From positions 1 through 41,992 of the forward strand of contig JAIKXM010000023.1 in assembly GCA_024684085.1 (NCBI GenBank): a stretch of DNA of 41,992 nt, read 5' to 3'. The number at the start of each line of letters is the position of its first letter. Within the stretch, counting starts at the first letter, position 1. This DNA is from Lachnospiraceae bacterium (lineage in GTDB: Bacteria; Bacillota; Clostridia; Lachnospirales; Lachnospiraceae). The notes beneath the pieces were generated by a model. The model was given only the letters and a program-made list of their open reading frames with translations. It searched no databases and had not been told where the DNA came from. A program made the translations under genes and the position numbers. Shown piece after piece: positions 8,182-17,273 of the stretch.

Positions 8182-9570
8182 CTAATTCTTGGCCAGGATA
8201 TCCTGTATATCCTTGAAGCCTGTATGTGTTGTTACTATCATTACATTATCTCCGGGAAGGATCATATCCGAACCACCGGGGAAGATGATCTCGCCGTGAC
8301 GGTTGATGAAAGCTATAAGCAGGTTGGGCTTAAGCTTAAGATCCTGAAGTGAGATACCTGTAATACCCGAACTTGCCTCAATATGGAACTCTATTGCCTC
8401 TGCCTTGGAATCGAAGAGGTGATAAAGAGTCTCAATATTGCAGTTCATCGAGTTCTTCTTGGCTCTTACATAGGCAACGATGGCCTCTGAGATGATGTAC
8501 TTGGGATATATCAGACTTCCGAGATCCATCTTATCGAGAATATTCTTGAAGTTGTTACGGGTGATCTTGGTAACAACCTTCGCATTGGATACATTCTTGG
8601 CATGAAGGCTTAAGAGTACGTTCTCCTCATCTATACCTGTAAGAGGTACAAAAGATCCTGCAGTCTCGAGTCCTGCCTCTTTAAGAACCTCCTCCTGTGT
8701 TCCGTCATCATTGATGATAACGGCTTCCGGCAGAAGAGTACTTAATTTCTTGCATTTTTCCTGACTGTTCTCTATTATCTTAACTTCAGTACCGGCTCGA
8801 AGAAGCATCTCGGCAAGGTAATAGCTGTCTATTCCTCCTCCGACGATCAGAGTGTCCCTGGCCTGTCCGGTACGGAAACCGATCTTCTTAAGGAAGAGCC
8901 TTGTCTCCTTACGGGAAGCAACGAAGCTGATCACGTCACCGCCATTTAATATGAAAGGACCCGTAGGAATGAATACTTCACCGCCTCGTTCAACAGCACA
9001 GAAGACAACGTGCGAAGTGATATCACGACCTATATCCATGACCCTCTTGCCGCAGATCATATTATCTTCGGGAAGCTTGATCCTGATCATCTCAACCTGC
9101 CCGTGAGCGAATGAACTGACCGCTTCAGCAGTAGGAAGTGAGAGGATAGCCGAGATAACTTTGGCTGCCTCGTATTCCGGATTGATGATCATCTCAAGTC
9201 CGAGCTTCTCTTTGAGATACTTATGTTCCTTGATGTATTCGGGAGTATGTACTCTTGCAACGGTAACACTGTGACCTACATGCTTGGCAACGGTACAGCA
9301 GAGCAGATTAAGCTCATCCGAACCGGTTACTGCCACAAAAAGATCTGTCTTGGCTATACCCGCTTCCATCTGGGCGGAATAACTCGCGCCGTTACCGACA
9401 ACACCCATAACATCATAGGTGTTGGTCACATTCTGCACCTTGGCAGGGCTCTTGTCTATGACAGTGATGTCATGTCCTTCTTTGATCAATTGTTCTACAA
9501 GATTGGAACCGACCTTGCCACAGCCTACGATTATGATACGCAGACCGCTTTTGATATTATTATTCAACAT
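8182..9570 (-). CDS. trkA: TrkA potassium uptake regulatory protein, double RCK
   Basis: Peripheral regulatory subunit of 462 residues that gates TrkH in response to nucleotide (NAD+/NADH or ATP/ADP in characterised family members). Two Rossmann RCK-N domains are visible: IIVGCGKVGSNLVEQL near residue 13, with the acidic VIDKSP after strand 2, and a second LIVGGGIDSYYLAEML near residue 241. Each is followed by an RCK-C domain. This is the full duplicated length, as in E. coli-type TrkA, not the single-RCK KtrA. First gene of a two-gene operon with trkH. Confidence 0.95.
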   Translation of the reverse strand: MLNNNIKSGLRIIIVGCGKVGSNLVEQLIKEGHDITVIDKSPAKVQNVTNTYDVMGVVGNGASYSAQMEAGIAKTDLFVAVTGSDELNLLCCTVAKHVGHSVTVARVHTPEYIKEHKYLKEKLGLEMIINPEYEAAKVISAILSLPTAEAVSSFAHGQVEMIRIKLPEDNMICGKRVMDIGRDITSHVVFCAVERGGEVFIPTGPFILNGGDVISFVASRKETRLFLKKIGFRTGQARDTLIVGGGIDSYYLAEMLLRAGTEVKIIENSQEKCKKLSTLLPEAVIINDDGTQEEVLKEAGLETAGSFVPLTGIDEENVLLSLHAKNVSNAKVVTKITRNNFKNILDKMDLGSLIYPKYIISEAIVAYVRAKKNSMNCNIETLYHLFDSKAEAIEFHIEASSGITGISLQDLKLKPNLLIAFINRHGEIIFPGGSDMILPGDNVMIVTTHTGFKDIQDILAKN

Positions 9571-9650
9571 GGTAAAAAAACTCCGCAGTTCAATTATTGG
9601 TTGACCAATGTCGCACGTGTGTATCGTGCGGACACCGATAATCTTTCTGG

Positions 9651-9679
9651 ATTATAGCATTTTTGTATTCTTAATTCAA
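9651..9679 (-). promoter_or_regulatory. Promoter of trkAH
   Basis: On the minus strand TTGAAT (9674-9679), 17 bp, TATAAT (9651-9656). The roughly 75-nt leader contains an inverted repeat CGCACG/CGTGCG around 9612-9630, too short for the known c-di-AMP riboswitch. Confidence 0.7.
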
Positions 9680-9816
9680 CTTGATGGCAGTTTGTGCGTG
9701 TTTATGGTAGAATAATTGGTAATCTGATATCCGACAGATGATTGAGATGTCAGGTCGCAATAATATGGAACTGTTTAGGTATCATTATATGATCACCGCG
9801 AAACGGAGTTTTATTA

Positions 9817-11085
9817 ATGGATAATACGAACATAATACAATCATTGATCTTGCTGGTGCTTATTCTGTTGTCGGCGTTTTTCTCATCTGCTGAGACTGCT
9901 CTGAGCTCTATATCGGAGATCAAGGTCAGGAGTCTTGCTGAAAATGGAGACAGGAGAAGCAGGATACTCCAATATGTTGTAGATCACTATGGCAAGATGC
10001 TAAGTGCAATATTAATAGGTAATAATCTTGCCAATATCTCCGCATCGAGCCTTGCGACCACCATTACCATTCGCATGTTCGGCAATGCCGCAGTCGGTAT
10101 AGCTACGGGGCTTCTTACCTTTGTTGTCCTGATATTCGGTGAGATCGTTCCGAAGAATGCCGCCAAGATAAAGGCAGAAAAGGTCTCGCTTTTTTACGCG
10201 CCGTTGATATACGGACTTATGTGGATATTGACGCCCTTTATCTGGGTGATCGATAAGTTCTCGAAGCTGATCATGATACTGTTAAGGATCGATCCGGACG
10301 AGAAGAGCGCCATTACCGAAGCGGAACTTAGAACTTACGTGGATGTAAGTCATGAAGACGGAGTTATCGAGACGGATGAGAAGAAGCTGATCAATAACGT
10401 GTTTGACTTCTCGGATTCGATTGCTCGTGAGATCATGATACCGAATATCGATATGGTAGTGGTCAGTGTGGAAGCTTCCTATGAAGAGATCCGCGATGTG
10501 TTCAGGACCTGCATGTATACCAGACTGCCGGTCTATGAGAACGAACGGGACAATATCATAGGTCTGGTTAATATCAAGGACTTTATCTTCGTTGAAGATC
10601 AGAGTGTCTTCAATGTCCGCAGCATACTTAGAAGCGTTTATTATACTTATGAATTTAAAAAAACGTCCGACCTTTTGCTGGAACTCAGAGAGACGGCTAA
10701 TCCCCTTGCTCTTGTGATCAGCGAATACGGAGCCTGTGTGGGCATGGTTACGATCGAAGATCTGCTTGAGGAGATCGTCGGAGAGATCAGAGACGAGTAT
10801 GACGAGGATGAAGCGGATTCGATCAAAAAGGTTGAGAAGAATGTATATCTGATAGACGGAAGCCGTAAGCTGGATGATGTTAATGATGCATTGGGTACGA
10901 CGCTTGACAGTGATGAATATGATTCCATTGCAGGACTTATCCTGGAGCATCTTGACAGGATGCCGCAGACCGGAGATGAGGTAAGACCGGGTGGCGGATG
11001 TATCCTTAAGGTCAACGAAGTCGTGAATAATCGTATAACGAGAGTAAGGCTGACATTGCCGGAATCAACATCCGTTGATTCGTAA
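9817..11085 (+). CDS. CNNM/HlyC-CorC family membrane protein with CBS pair
   Basis: A 422-residue protein. The N-terminal CNNM (DUF21) part has about four hydrophobic segments (roughly 8-28, 60-80, 92-112, 125-150) and the family stretch SAFFSSAETALSSI. Two CBS domains follow (about 200-320; the second carries LALVISEYGACVGMVTIEDLLEEIVGEI), then a CorC_HlyC domain (about 335-415). Relatives bind Mg2+ and ATP and act as Mg2+/Na+ exporters or regulators of Mg2+ resistance; the old haemolysin name has no support. ACGGAG 8 nt upstream sets ATG 9817. It is divergent from trkAH, so both may be linked to ion homeostasis. Confidence 0.92.
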   Translation: MDNTNIIQSLILLVLILLSAFFSSAETALSSISEIKVRSLAENGDRRSRILQYVVDHYGKMLSAILIGNNLANISASSLATTITIRMFGNAAVGIATGLLTFVVLIFGEIVPKNAAKIKAEKVSLFYAPLIYGLMWILTPFIWVIDKFSKLIMILLRIDPDEKSAITEAELRTYVDVSHEDGVIETDEKKLINNVFDFSDSIAREIMIPNIDMVVVSVEASYEEIRDVFRTCMYTRLPVYENERDNIIGLVNIKDFIFVEDQSVFNVRSILRSVYYTYEFKKTSDLLLELRETANPLALVISEYGACVGMVTIEDLLEEIVGEIRDEYDEDEADSIKKVEKNVYLIDGSRKLDDVNDALGTTLDSDEYDSIAGLILEHLDRMPQTGDEVRPGGGCILKVNEVVNNRITRVRLTLPESTSVDS

Positions 11086-11088
11086 AAT

Positions 11089-11122
11089 ACTATAGGCAGA
11101 CTATAGCCTATAGTCTATAGGC
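11089..11122. promoter_or_regulatory. Inverted-repeat cluster upstream of the SCIFF promoter (operator-like)
   Basis: Three copies of the 8-mer CTATAGGC: forward at 11090-11097, reverse (GCCTATAG) at 11106-11113, forward at 11115-11122. The first two form a perfect 9-bp inverted repeat (11089-11097 with 11106-11114) with an 8-bp spacer. There is no T-run. It ends 15 bp before the -35 box of the SCIFF promoter and starts 3 bp after the stop codon of the CNNM gene. Either it binds a dimeric regulator or it is a 3' mRNA hairpin of the upstream gene. Confidence 0.5.
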
Positions 11123-11137
11123 ATTGGCAGAAAGTCT

Positions 11138-11166
11138 TTTACAAGTTCCGCTAAGTATGATATACT
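11138..11166 (+). promoter_or_regulatory. Promoter of the SCIFF operon
   Basis: TTTACA (11138-11143), 17 bp, TATACT (11161-11166) with TGA directly before it (extended -10). About 50 nt of leader precede the peptide start. Confidence 0.7.
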
Positions 11167-11221
11167 TCTCTATAGTTATGCGAAGATAGATGCATATGTA
11201 TTATTTAAGGAGGATATTTCG

Positions 11222-11365
11222 ATGAAGCATATTAAGACATTGGCTACACGTGATATGAAAGAGTCTATGAAGAAGGGTGGCTGTGGCGAGTGCCAGACAT
11301 CATGCCAGTCAGCTTGTAAGACATCCTGCACAGTAGGTAATCAGACCTGCGAAAAGGCAAAATAA
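11222..11365 (+). CDS. scfA: SCIFF six-cysteine ranthipeptide precursor
   Basis: A 47-residue peptide starting MKHIKTLATRDMKES, the well-conserved SCIFF (six cysteines in forty-five) leader, followed by cysteines at 21, 24, 28, 32, 36 and 43 interleaved with Ser, Thr and Gly. In studied SCIFF peptides the maturase joins Cys sulfur to Thr residues by thioether bonds; candidate Thr here are T26, T34, T37 and T42. The biological role of the family is not settled (quorum-like signalling has been proposed for ranthipeptides). AAGGAGGAT directly upstream is an excellent ribosome site. It is followed by a hairpin and then by its maturase. Confidence 0.96.
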   Translation: MKHIKTLATRDMKESMKKGGCGECQTSCQSACKTSCTVGNQTCEKAK

Positions 11366-11393
11366 AGATCTATAAATTTAACATTAATGGCTT

Positions 11394-11439
11394 ACTCGAA
11401 GTTATGGCTTGCAAGGTGCCGTGACTTCGAGTTTGTTTT
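11394..11439 (+). terminator. Attenuator-like hairpin between SCIFF and its maturase
   Basis: Perfect 9-bp stem ACTCGAAGT (11394-11402) with ACTTCGAGT (11424-11432) and a 21-nt loop, then TTGTTTT. The imperfect T-run suggests partial termination or an mRNA-stabilising end, giving more peptide than maturase message. Confidence 0.6.
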
Positions 11440-11453
11440 GGGAAAGAAGAATA

Positions 11454-12845
11454 ATGATACATCAATATAAGAGTAACGGTTACAATATCGTGATGGATGT
11501 CAACAGCGGTTCGATTCATGTGGTGGACGATACCGTATATGATATCATTCCGGTACTGGAACCTATCGTTAAGGCAGGAGCCAGGGGTGAGACGGCTGTT
11601 GAGGCTGTGTGCATGGCCTGTGAGAATCTGCCTTATTCGGAGAGTGAGATCCGTGAAGCCTGTCAGGAACTTCTTGAGTTATATGAGGCCGGAACTCTAT
11701 ATTCGCCGGATATATATGAAGACTATGTGATCGATTTCAAGAAGAGAGAGACCGTAGTTAAGGCGCTCTGTCTTCATATCGCGCATGATTGCAATCTCGC
11801 CTGCAGGTATTGTTTTGCGGAAGAGGGCGAGTATCATGGAAGAAGAGCTCTTATGAGCTATGAAGTCGGCAAAAAAGCCCTTGATTTTCTGGTAGCCAAT
11901 TCAGGTAACAGAGTTAATCTCGAGGTCGATTTCTTCGGCGGTGAGCCGACACTTAACTTCGATGTCGTTAAACAGTTGGTGGCTTACGGAAGATCACTTG
12001 AAGAAGCTAATAATAAGAAGTTTCGCTTCACTCTTACCACTAACGGAGTATTACTTAATGACGAGATCATGGAGTTCGCCAATAAAGAGATGGCCAATGT
12101 GGTATTGAGCATAGACGGGCGTAAGGAGATCAACGACCTTATGCGTCCATTCAGAGGCGGACAGGGAAGTTATGATACAATAGTTCCCAAATTCAAAAAA
12201 TTTGCTGACAGCAGGGATCAAATGAATTATTATGTTAGGGGAACTTTTACTCGTAACAACCTTGATTTTTCAGAGGACGTCAAGCATCTTGCCGATCTTG
12301 GATTCGAGCAGATATCCGTTGAACCTGTTGTGGCGGGGCCCGAAGATGATTATGCGCTGAGAGATGAGGATATCCCTAAGATACTCGAAGAATATGATAA
12401 GCTGGCACTGGATCTTATCAGAAGACGAAGAGAAGGCAAGCCTGTCAATTTCTTCCATTTTATGATCGATCTTACAGGCGGCCCCTGCGTTGCCAAGAGG
12501 TTGTCGGGCTGTGGTTCGGGAACAGAGTATCTTGCAGTTACTCCATGGGGAGATCTGTATCCTTGTCATCAGTTTGTCGGCAATGAAGACTTCCTTTTGG
12601 GTAATGTTGATGAAGGAATAGTCCGGACTGATATCAGGGATGAGTTCAAGTGCTGCAATGTATATGCCAAGGATAAGTGTCGCAAGTGTTTTGCGAAGTT
12701 CTATTGCAGCGGCGGTTGTGCTGCCAATTCATATAACTTCCACGGCAATATCAATGATGCCTATGATCTGGGTTGTGAGCTTCAGCGTAAGAGGGTTGAA
12801 TGTGCCATCATGATGAAGGTCGCTCAGGCAGAGGATGAAGAATAA
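11454..12845 (+). CDS. scfB: SCIFF maturase, radical SAM/SPASM thioether synthase
   Basis: A 463-residue radical S-adenosylmethionine enzyme that installs thioether cross-links in the SCIFF peptide. The N-terminal region (about 1-95) begins MIHQYKSNGYNIVMDVNSG and is the peptide-recognition (RRE-like) part. The radical SAM motif CNLACRYC holds C113, C117 and C120, followed by a GGEPT motif. The C-terminal SPASM/auxiliary-cluster region is Cys-rich (GCGSGTEYLAVTPWGDLYPC, then a CCNVYAKDKCRKC-type block and CSGGC). ATG 11454 is preferred because the peptide-like start MIHQY is conserved in the family; an upstream in-frame start at 11409 lies inside the attenuator hairpin. Transcribed with the SCIFF gene. 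Confidence 0.95.
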   Translation: MIHQYKSNGYNIVMDVNSGSIHVVDDTVYDIIPVLEPIVKAGARGETAVEAVCMACENLPYSESEIREACQELLELYEAGTLYSPDIYEDYVIDFKKRETVVKALCLHIAHDCNLACRYCFAEEGEYHGRRALMSYEVGKKALDFLVANSGNRVNLEVDFFGGEPTLNFDVVKQLVAYGRSLEEANNKKFRFTLTTNGVLLNDEIMEFANKEMANVVLSIDGRKEINDLMRPFRGGQGSYDTIVPKFKKFADSRDQMNYYVRGTFTRNNLDFSEDVKHLADLGFEQISVEPVVAGPEDDYALRDEDIPKILEEYDKLALDLIRRRREGKPVNFFHFMIDLTGGPCVAKRLSGCGSGTEYLAVTPWGDLYPCHQFVGNEDFLLGNVDEGIVRTDIRDEFKCCNVYAKDKCRKCFAKFYCSGGCAANSYNFHGNINDAYDLGCELQRKRVECAIMMKVAQAEDEE

Positions 12846-12901
12846 AAGTACAATACCTCGCGTTGGTGGGGAATAAATATTTTTTTAAGGAGACTACAAC
12901 A

Positions 12902-15154
12902 ATGAAAAAGAGTACAGCAATCATATGGCTGGTTGTGATGATCGCCCTTCTTGCAGGCGGCATCTATTCAGCATTATATGGTTTGGATGCGGATGGTACC
13001 TGTTCGGCAAAGAATATCAAGCAGGGACTTGATCTGGCCGGGGGTGTCAGTATCACATATCAGGCTGTAGGAGATGAGACTCCCAGCAAGGAAGATATGG
13101 AAGATACGAAGTATAAGCTCCAGCAGAGAGTAGAGACTTACAGTACAGAGGCTCAGGTTACTACCGAGGGTGATGACAGGATCAATATAGCGATCCCCGG
13201 TGTGTCTGATGCCAATGCGATACTGAAGGAATTGGGAAGACCCGGTTCACTTTACTTCATCCGTCAGAAGGATGCAGATGGTAATGACAATTATACCCTT
13301 GCCGGAATGGATGAGGAGGGTAATCTCGTATATGTCCTTAACAGAAGTATTGAGGAGATTATTGCTTCCGGTGATGCCGTTCTCAATGGTACGGATGTGG
13401 CAGATGCAGCTGCAGGTACTGCACCTGACAGCTATGGTAATTCCCAGTATGTTGTTGATCTTAAGTTCACGGTGGACGGTACCAAGAAGTTCGCAGATGC
13501 AACATCTTCAGCATATGCCAACGGAGAGACCATTGCTATTTATTATGATGGTGCTATAGTAAGTGCACCCAGCGTTAATTCTGCTATCACAGACGGACAG
13601 GCTCAGATCTCAGGCAATTTTGATTTTGATAAGGCTTCTAATCTTGCTTCAACCATCCGTATAGGTGGTCTTAAGATCGAGCTTGAAGAGTTAAGCTCTA
13701 ATGTAGTAGGAGCTCAGCTCGGAGCTGAAGCTATTAAGACAAGTTTAAAGGCTGCTGCGATCGGTCTTGCTATTGTTGCGGTATTCATGATCGTTGTATA
13801 TTTTGTTCCCGGATTCGCATCAGTTATCGCACTTGCACTTTATACGGTTATTGTGATCTTCTTACTCAGTTCATTCGAGATCACTCTTACACTTCCCGGT
13901 ATCGCAGGTATTATCCTGTCTATCGGTATGGCGGTTGATGCGGACGTTATCATATTCGCAAGAATCCGTGAAGAGATCGCATCCGGTAAGACAGTTGCTT
14001 CTGCAATTGACATCGGATTCAAGAAGGCTCTGTCAGCGATCCTTGATGGTAATATAACAACACTTATAGCTGCACTGGTTCTGCAGATTCTGGGTACAGG
14101 TCCTGTTAAGGGATTCGCACAGACACTTGCTCTTGGTATAGTTGTATCACTTATCTCTGCAGTATTTATTACCAAGATTATCCTCAAGGCTCTCTATGCA
14201 TTGGGCTTAAAGAGCGAGAGATTATACGGTAAGGCAAAAGAGAGAAAGACTTTCAAGGTTCTGTCATACAGAAAGATCTTCTTTGCACTGTCAGCAGTTA
14301 TGATAATCGCCGGATTTGTATTCATGGGAGTTAACGCAGGTTCAGGTAAGGGCGCTCTTAATCTCTCACTTGAGTTCAAGGGTGGTACATCTACTAAGGT
14401 AGTATTCAATGAGCAGATGGATATAGACAGTCTTGACAGCGGTGTTAAGCCTGTTGTGTCTGAAGTAACAGGTGATAATGATATTCAGTTCCAGACAATA
14501 CAGGGAACCAATGAAGTTGTTATCAAGACTAAGACACTCAGTGTCGATCAGAGAGAAGAGCTTAACAATGCTCTTGCAGATAAGTATGGTATTGATAAAG
14601 AGCAGATAACTGCTGAGACTTACTCAGGTGTTATCTCTGATGAGATGAAGGCAGACGCTATCCTTGCTATCGTGATCTCGACCATCCTTATGCTGTTATA
14701 TATCTGGTTCAGATTTAAGGATATCAGATTCGCAGCAAGTTCTGTTCTGGCTCTTTGCCATGACGTTCTTGTAGTACTTGCATTCTATGCCGCAGTAAGG
14801 ATCAATGTAGGTAATACATTTATCGCATGTATGCTTACGATCGTAGGTTACTCTATCAATGCTACTATCGTTATCTTCGACAGGATCAGAGAGAACCTGC
14901 CCGGCCTTAAGAATAAGTCAAGCCTTCAGGAGTTGGTAGACACAAGTATCAATCAGACATTGTCAAGAAGTATCTTTACTTCACTGACAACATTCGTAAT
15001 GGTTGCAGTACTCTATATTCTTGGTGTTGCATCTATTAAGGAATTTGCACTTCCTCTTATGGTTGGTATCGTCTGTGGTACATATTCATCTGTTTGCCTT
15101 ACAGGTGCAATGTGGTATGTATTCCGTACCAAGATTGTTAAGAAAGAGAAATAA
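12902..15154 (+). CDS. secDF: Protein translocase SecDF, fused
   Basis: A 750-residue fusion of SecD and SecF, which use the proton-motive force to help pull proteins through SecYEG. The SecD half has a first membrane helix (about 5-25), DLAGGVSITYQ, a large external domain and a block of six-helix type at about 275-430 with GIAGIILSIGMAVDADVIIFARIREE. The SecF half repeats the plan from about 455, with LSLEFKGGTSTKVVF and IVGYSINATIVIFDRIREN. AAGGAG before ATG 12902 fixes the start; an earlier ATG at 12863 has no good site. SecD/F genes are common neighbours of SCIFF loci in Clostridia, which points to co-expression rather than a proven role in peptide export. Confidence 0.96.
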   Translation: MKKSTAIIWLVVMIALLAGGIYSALYGLDADGTCSAKNIKQGLDLAGGVSITYQAVGDETPSKEDMEDTKYKLQQRVETYSTEAQVTTEGDDRINIAIPGVSDANAILKELGRPGSLYFIRQKDADGNDNYTLAGMDEEGNLVYVLNRSIEEIIASGDAVLNGTDVADAAAGTAPDSYGNSQYVVDLKFTVDGTKKFADATSSAYANGETIAIYYDGAIVSAPSVNSAITDGQAQISGNFDFDKASNLASTIRIGGLKIELEELSSNVVGAQLGAEAIKTSLKAAAIGLAIVAVFMIVVYFVPGFASVIALALYTVIVIFLLSSFEITLTLPGIAGIILSIGMAVDADVIIFARIREEIASGKTVASAIDIGFKKALSAILDGNITTLIAALVLQILGTGPVKGFAQTLALGIVVSLISAVFITKIILKALYALGLKSERLYGKAKERKTFKVLSYRKIFFALSAVMIIAGFVFMGVNAGSGKGALNLSLEFKGGTSTKVVFNEQMDIDSLDSGVKPVVSEVTGDNDIQFQTIQGTNEVVIKTKTLSVDQREELNNALADKYGIDKEQITAETYSGVISDEMKADAILAIVISTILMLLYIWFRFKDIRFAASSVLALCHDVLVVLAFYAAVRINVGNTFIACMLTIVGYSINATIVIFDRIRENLPGLKNKSSLQELVDTSINQTLSRSIFTSLTTFVMVAVLYILGVASIKEFALPLMVGIVCGTYSSVCLTGAMWYVFRTKIVKKEK

Positions 15155-15174
15155 TAATCATTGAAGGAGCACTG

Positions 15175-16941
15175 ATGGCTAAGTGGACTATTACAGCCAA
15201 GGGTGCAGATTTCGGTGCAATAGCGAGCCACTTCGGGATCGATCCCGTGGTGGCTCGAGTCATTCGTAACAGAGACTTAATTACGAATGAAGAGATAGAC
15301 ATGTTCCTGAACGGAACGGAGAATGATGAACATGACCCGAAATTGCTTAATGACCTTGAGCTTGCTGTTGGATATATCAAAGAGAATATAGATCATGGGA
15401 AAAAAATCCGCGTAATAGGTGATTATGATGTTGACGGTGTCACAGCCACCGCAATACTCGTCAAGGGCATAACTGCCTTTGGCGGAAGGGTTGATTACCG
15501 GCTTCCCAATCGTATAACGGACGGTTACGGTATCAATGAAAGACTCGTAAGGGATGCCATAGAGGATAGGGTTGATTGCATAATAACCTGCGATAACGGT
15601 ATCGCTGCAAGTGAAGTACTTGAACTTGCTGAATCCAACGGGATAATGTGTATACTTACGGATCATCATGAAGTTCCTTATACCGATGTGAACGGGGAGC
15701 GGGAATATATCATTCCTCGTGTTCATGCCGTGATCGACCCCAAGAGGCCTGATAATACATATCCCTATCCAAATATATGCGGCGCTATGGTGGCGTATAA
15801 ACTTATACAGGAGTTGCTTGAAGGCACGGCGCAACGGGATATATTGCAGGAACTGACTGAGCTTGCGGCTCTCGGAACAGTCTGTGATGTAATGGAGCTC
15901 AGGGATGAGAATCGTGTCCTTGTAAAAAGAGCTTTAAGCCTTATGTGTAACAGCAGTAATATCGGACTCAGAACGTTGTTCACGGTGACCGGATGCGAGA
16001 ATAAGCCGATAAAGGCAGGAACTCTCGGATTCATAGCAGGCCCCTGTATCAATGCGGCGGGCAGGTTGGAAGATGCATCAGAGCCTGTTGAACTTCTGTT
16101 GACGGAGGATGAAGGTAAGGCAGTCAAGATCGCTACCGAGCTTAAGAATCTGAATGATCTGCGCAAAGAAATGACAGAGAAGGGCGTAAGCCGGGCTATA
16201 GAGATCATCGAGGAGGATAAGATCTATAACAGAACCGTAATGATCATCTATATCCCGGGGCTTCATGAGAGTCTTGCCGGGATAGTGGCCGGGCGGATAA
16301 GAGAGCGTTATTATCATCCCGTGATCGTTCTCACGGACAGTGACGATATGATCAAAGGCTCCGGCAGATCCATAGAAGCTTATGATATGTTCGGGGAACT
16401 TAATAAGGTGAAGGATCTCTTTACTCACTTCGGAGGACATAAGATGGCAGCCGGAATGTCTCTTGATAAGAATAAATTGTATGAATTGGAGCGCAGGCTC
16501 AATGAGAATCCACCTATCGGAATGGATGAATGTGAGGAGAGAATTCGAATAGATGTTGTGATGCCGTTGGAGTATGTGAGTCAAAAGCTTATAGATGATA
16601 TAAGTCTCCTCGAGCCCTTCGGAACCGGCAATCCAAAACCTGTTTTTGCAGAACGTAATCTTCAATTCCTTCATGGGCGCAGAATGGGAGCTCTTGGAAA
16701 TATGGCAAGATTCAGAGTAAGAACCGAGCGGAACGGGGAATTTGACATCGTCAGATTCAGGAACCTTGATATTCTGCTTGACTATATTAGAGATAAATTT
16801 GGTGATAAGGCTGTTGAAGATCTCTTTGGTGCAGGTTACCGTGAGACATCACCGGTACGCCTTAATGTTATCTATACTCCGGAGATCAATGAATATCGTG
16901 GACAGAAGAATATAAGCTTTATAATGAATGATTATTGTTGA
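15175..16941 (+). CDS. recJ: Single-stranded-DNA exonuclease RecJ
   Basis: A 588-residue 5'-3' single-strand exonuclease of the DHH family used in recombination and mismatch/base repair. Metal-binding motifs are in order: GDYDVDGV with D83, D85 and D87; DNG at D140; and DHH at 163-165. The DHHA1 domain shows GRLEDASEPVELL before it and GHKMAAGMS at about residues 422-430. An OB-like C-terminal domain (about 460-588) follows. The length is close to the E. coli enzyme, without the long tail seen in Bacillus. GAAGGAGC is 6 nt before the ATG; 20 bp separate it from secDF, so it is probably the last gene of the SCIFF transcript. Confidence 0.95.
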   Translation: MAKWTITAKGADFGAIASHFGIDPVVARVIRNRDLITNEEIDMFLNGTENDEHDPKLLNDLELAVGYIKENIDHGKKIRVIGDYDVDGVTATAILVKGITAFGGRVDYRLPNRITDGYGINERLVRDAIEDRVDCIITCDNGIAASEVLELAESNGIMCILTDHHEVPYTDVNGEREYIIPRVHAVIDPKRPDNTYPYPNICGAMVAYKLIQELLEGTAQRDILQELTELAALGTVCDVMELRDENRVLVKRALSLMCNSSNIGLRTLFTVTGCENKPIKAGTLGFIAGPCINAAGRLEDASEPVELLLTEDEGKAVKIATELKNLNDLRKEMTEKGVSRAIEIIEEDKIYNRTVMIIYIPGLHESLAGIVAGRIRERYYHPVIVLTDSDDMIKGSGRSIEAYDMFGELNKVKDLFTHFGGHKMAAGMSLDKNKLYELERRLNENPPIGMDECEERIRIDVVMPLEYVSQKLIDDISLLEPFGTGNPKPVFAERNLQFLHGRRMGALGNMARFRVRTERNGEFDIVRFRNLDILLDYIRDKFGDKAVEDLFGAGYRETSPVRLNVIYTPEINEYRGQKNISFIMNDYC

Positions 16942-17125
16942 TTCTTATAGAGGATCTTAAGCTGCTGTTTACGGGGCCTTGCCTTTAAGCCATATTAGAA
17001 ACATACATGTGAACAGCAATATCTTTATAGATACTTTATTTTTAGGACACAAAAAGAACACATTTATTCTATATATTGTACTTATAGATAGTTGATTACT
17101 CGCTATCTCCCCCCTCATAAAGCGG
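16942..17125. other. Non-coding gap after recJ
   Basis: An A+T-rich stretch leading to a strong terminator at 17126. I see no open frame with a ribosome site and no convincing promoter. It is most simply the long 3' end of the recJ transcript; a small RNA ending at that terminator cannot be excluded. Confidence 0.4.
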
Positions 17126-17160
17126 AAGCCGTGCACTTTGTTGCACGGCTTTTGTTTTAT
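17126..17160 (+). terminator. Terminator of the recJ transcript
   Basis: AAGCCGTGCA (17126-17135) pairs perfectly with TGCACGGCTT (17142-17151), with a 6-nt loop, then TTGTTTTAT. Confidence 0.85.
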
Positions 17161-17172
17161 GGAAGATGTAAT

Positions 17173-17267
17173 GAAAACGCTCCGCAAAGGTTCGCACTCG
17201 CGCGAAAGGCATATGACGCTAAAGCATCCGCGCTCGGCGAGAGAATGTCGCAAGCGACATTTTTTTG
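17173..17267. repeat. Dispersed palindromic repeat, copy B
   Basis: Second copy of the element at 6602-6695, same orientation. Its right end is an almost perfect palindrome, AATGTCGC-AA-GCGACATT (17244-17261), followed by T-run, so this copy can itself act as a terminator. It lies between the recJ terminator and the promoter of the large membrane protein. Confidence 0.8.
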
Positions 17268-17273
17268 TGTCTT

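Noticed and set aside
9571-9650. c-di-AMP (ydaO-type) riboswitch before trkA
   Set aside because: The leader is about 75 nt and has only one small hairpin; the known class is longer with several conserved helices.
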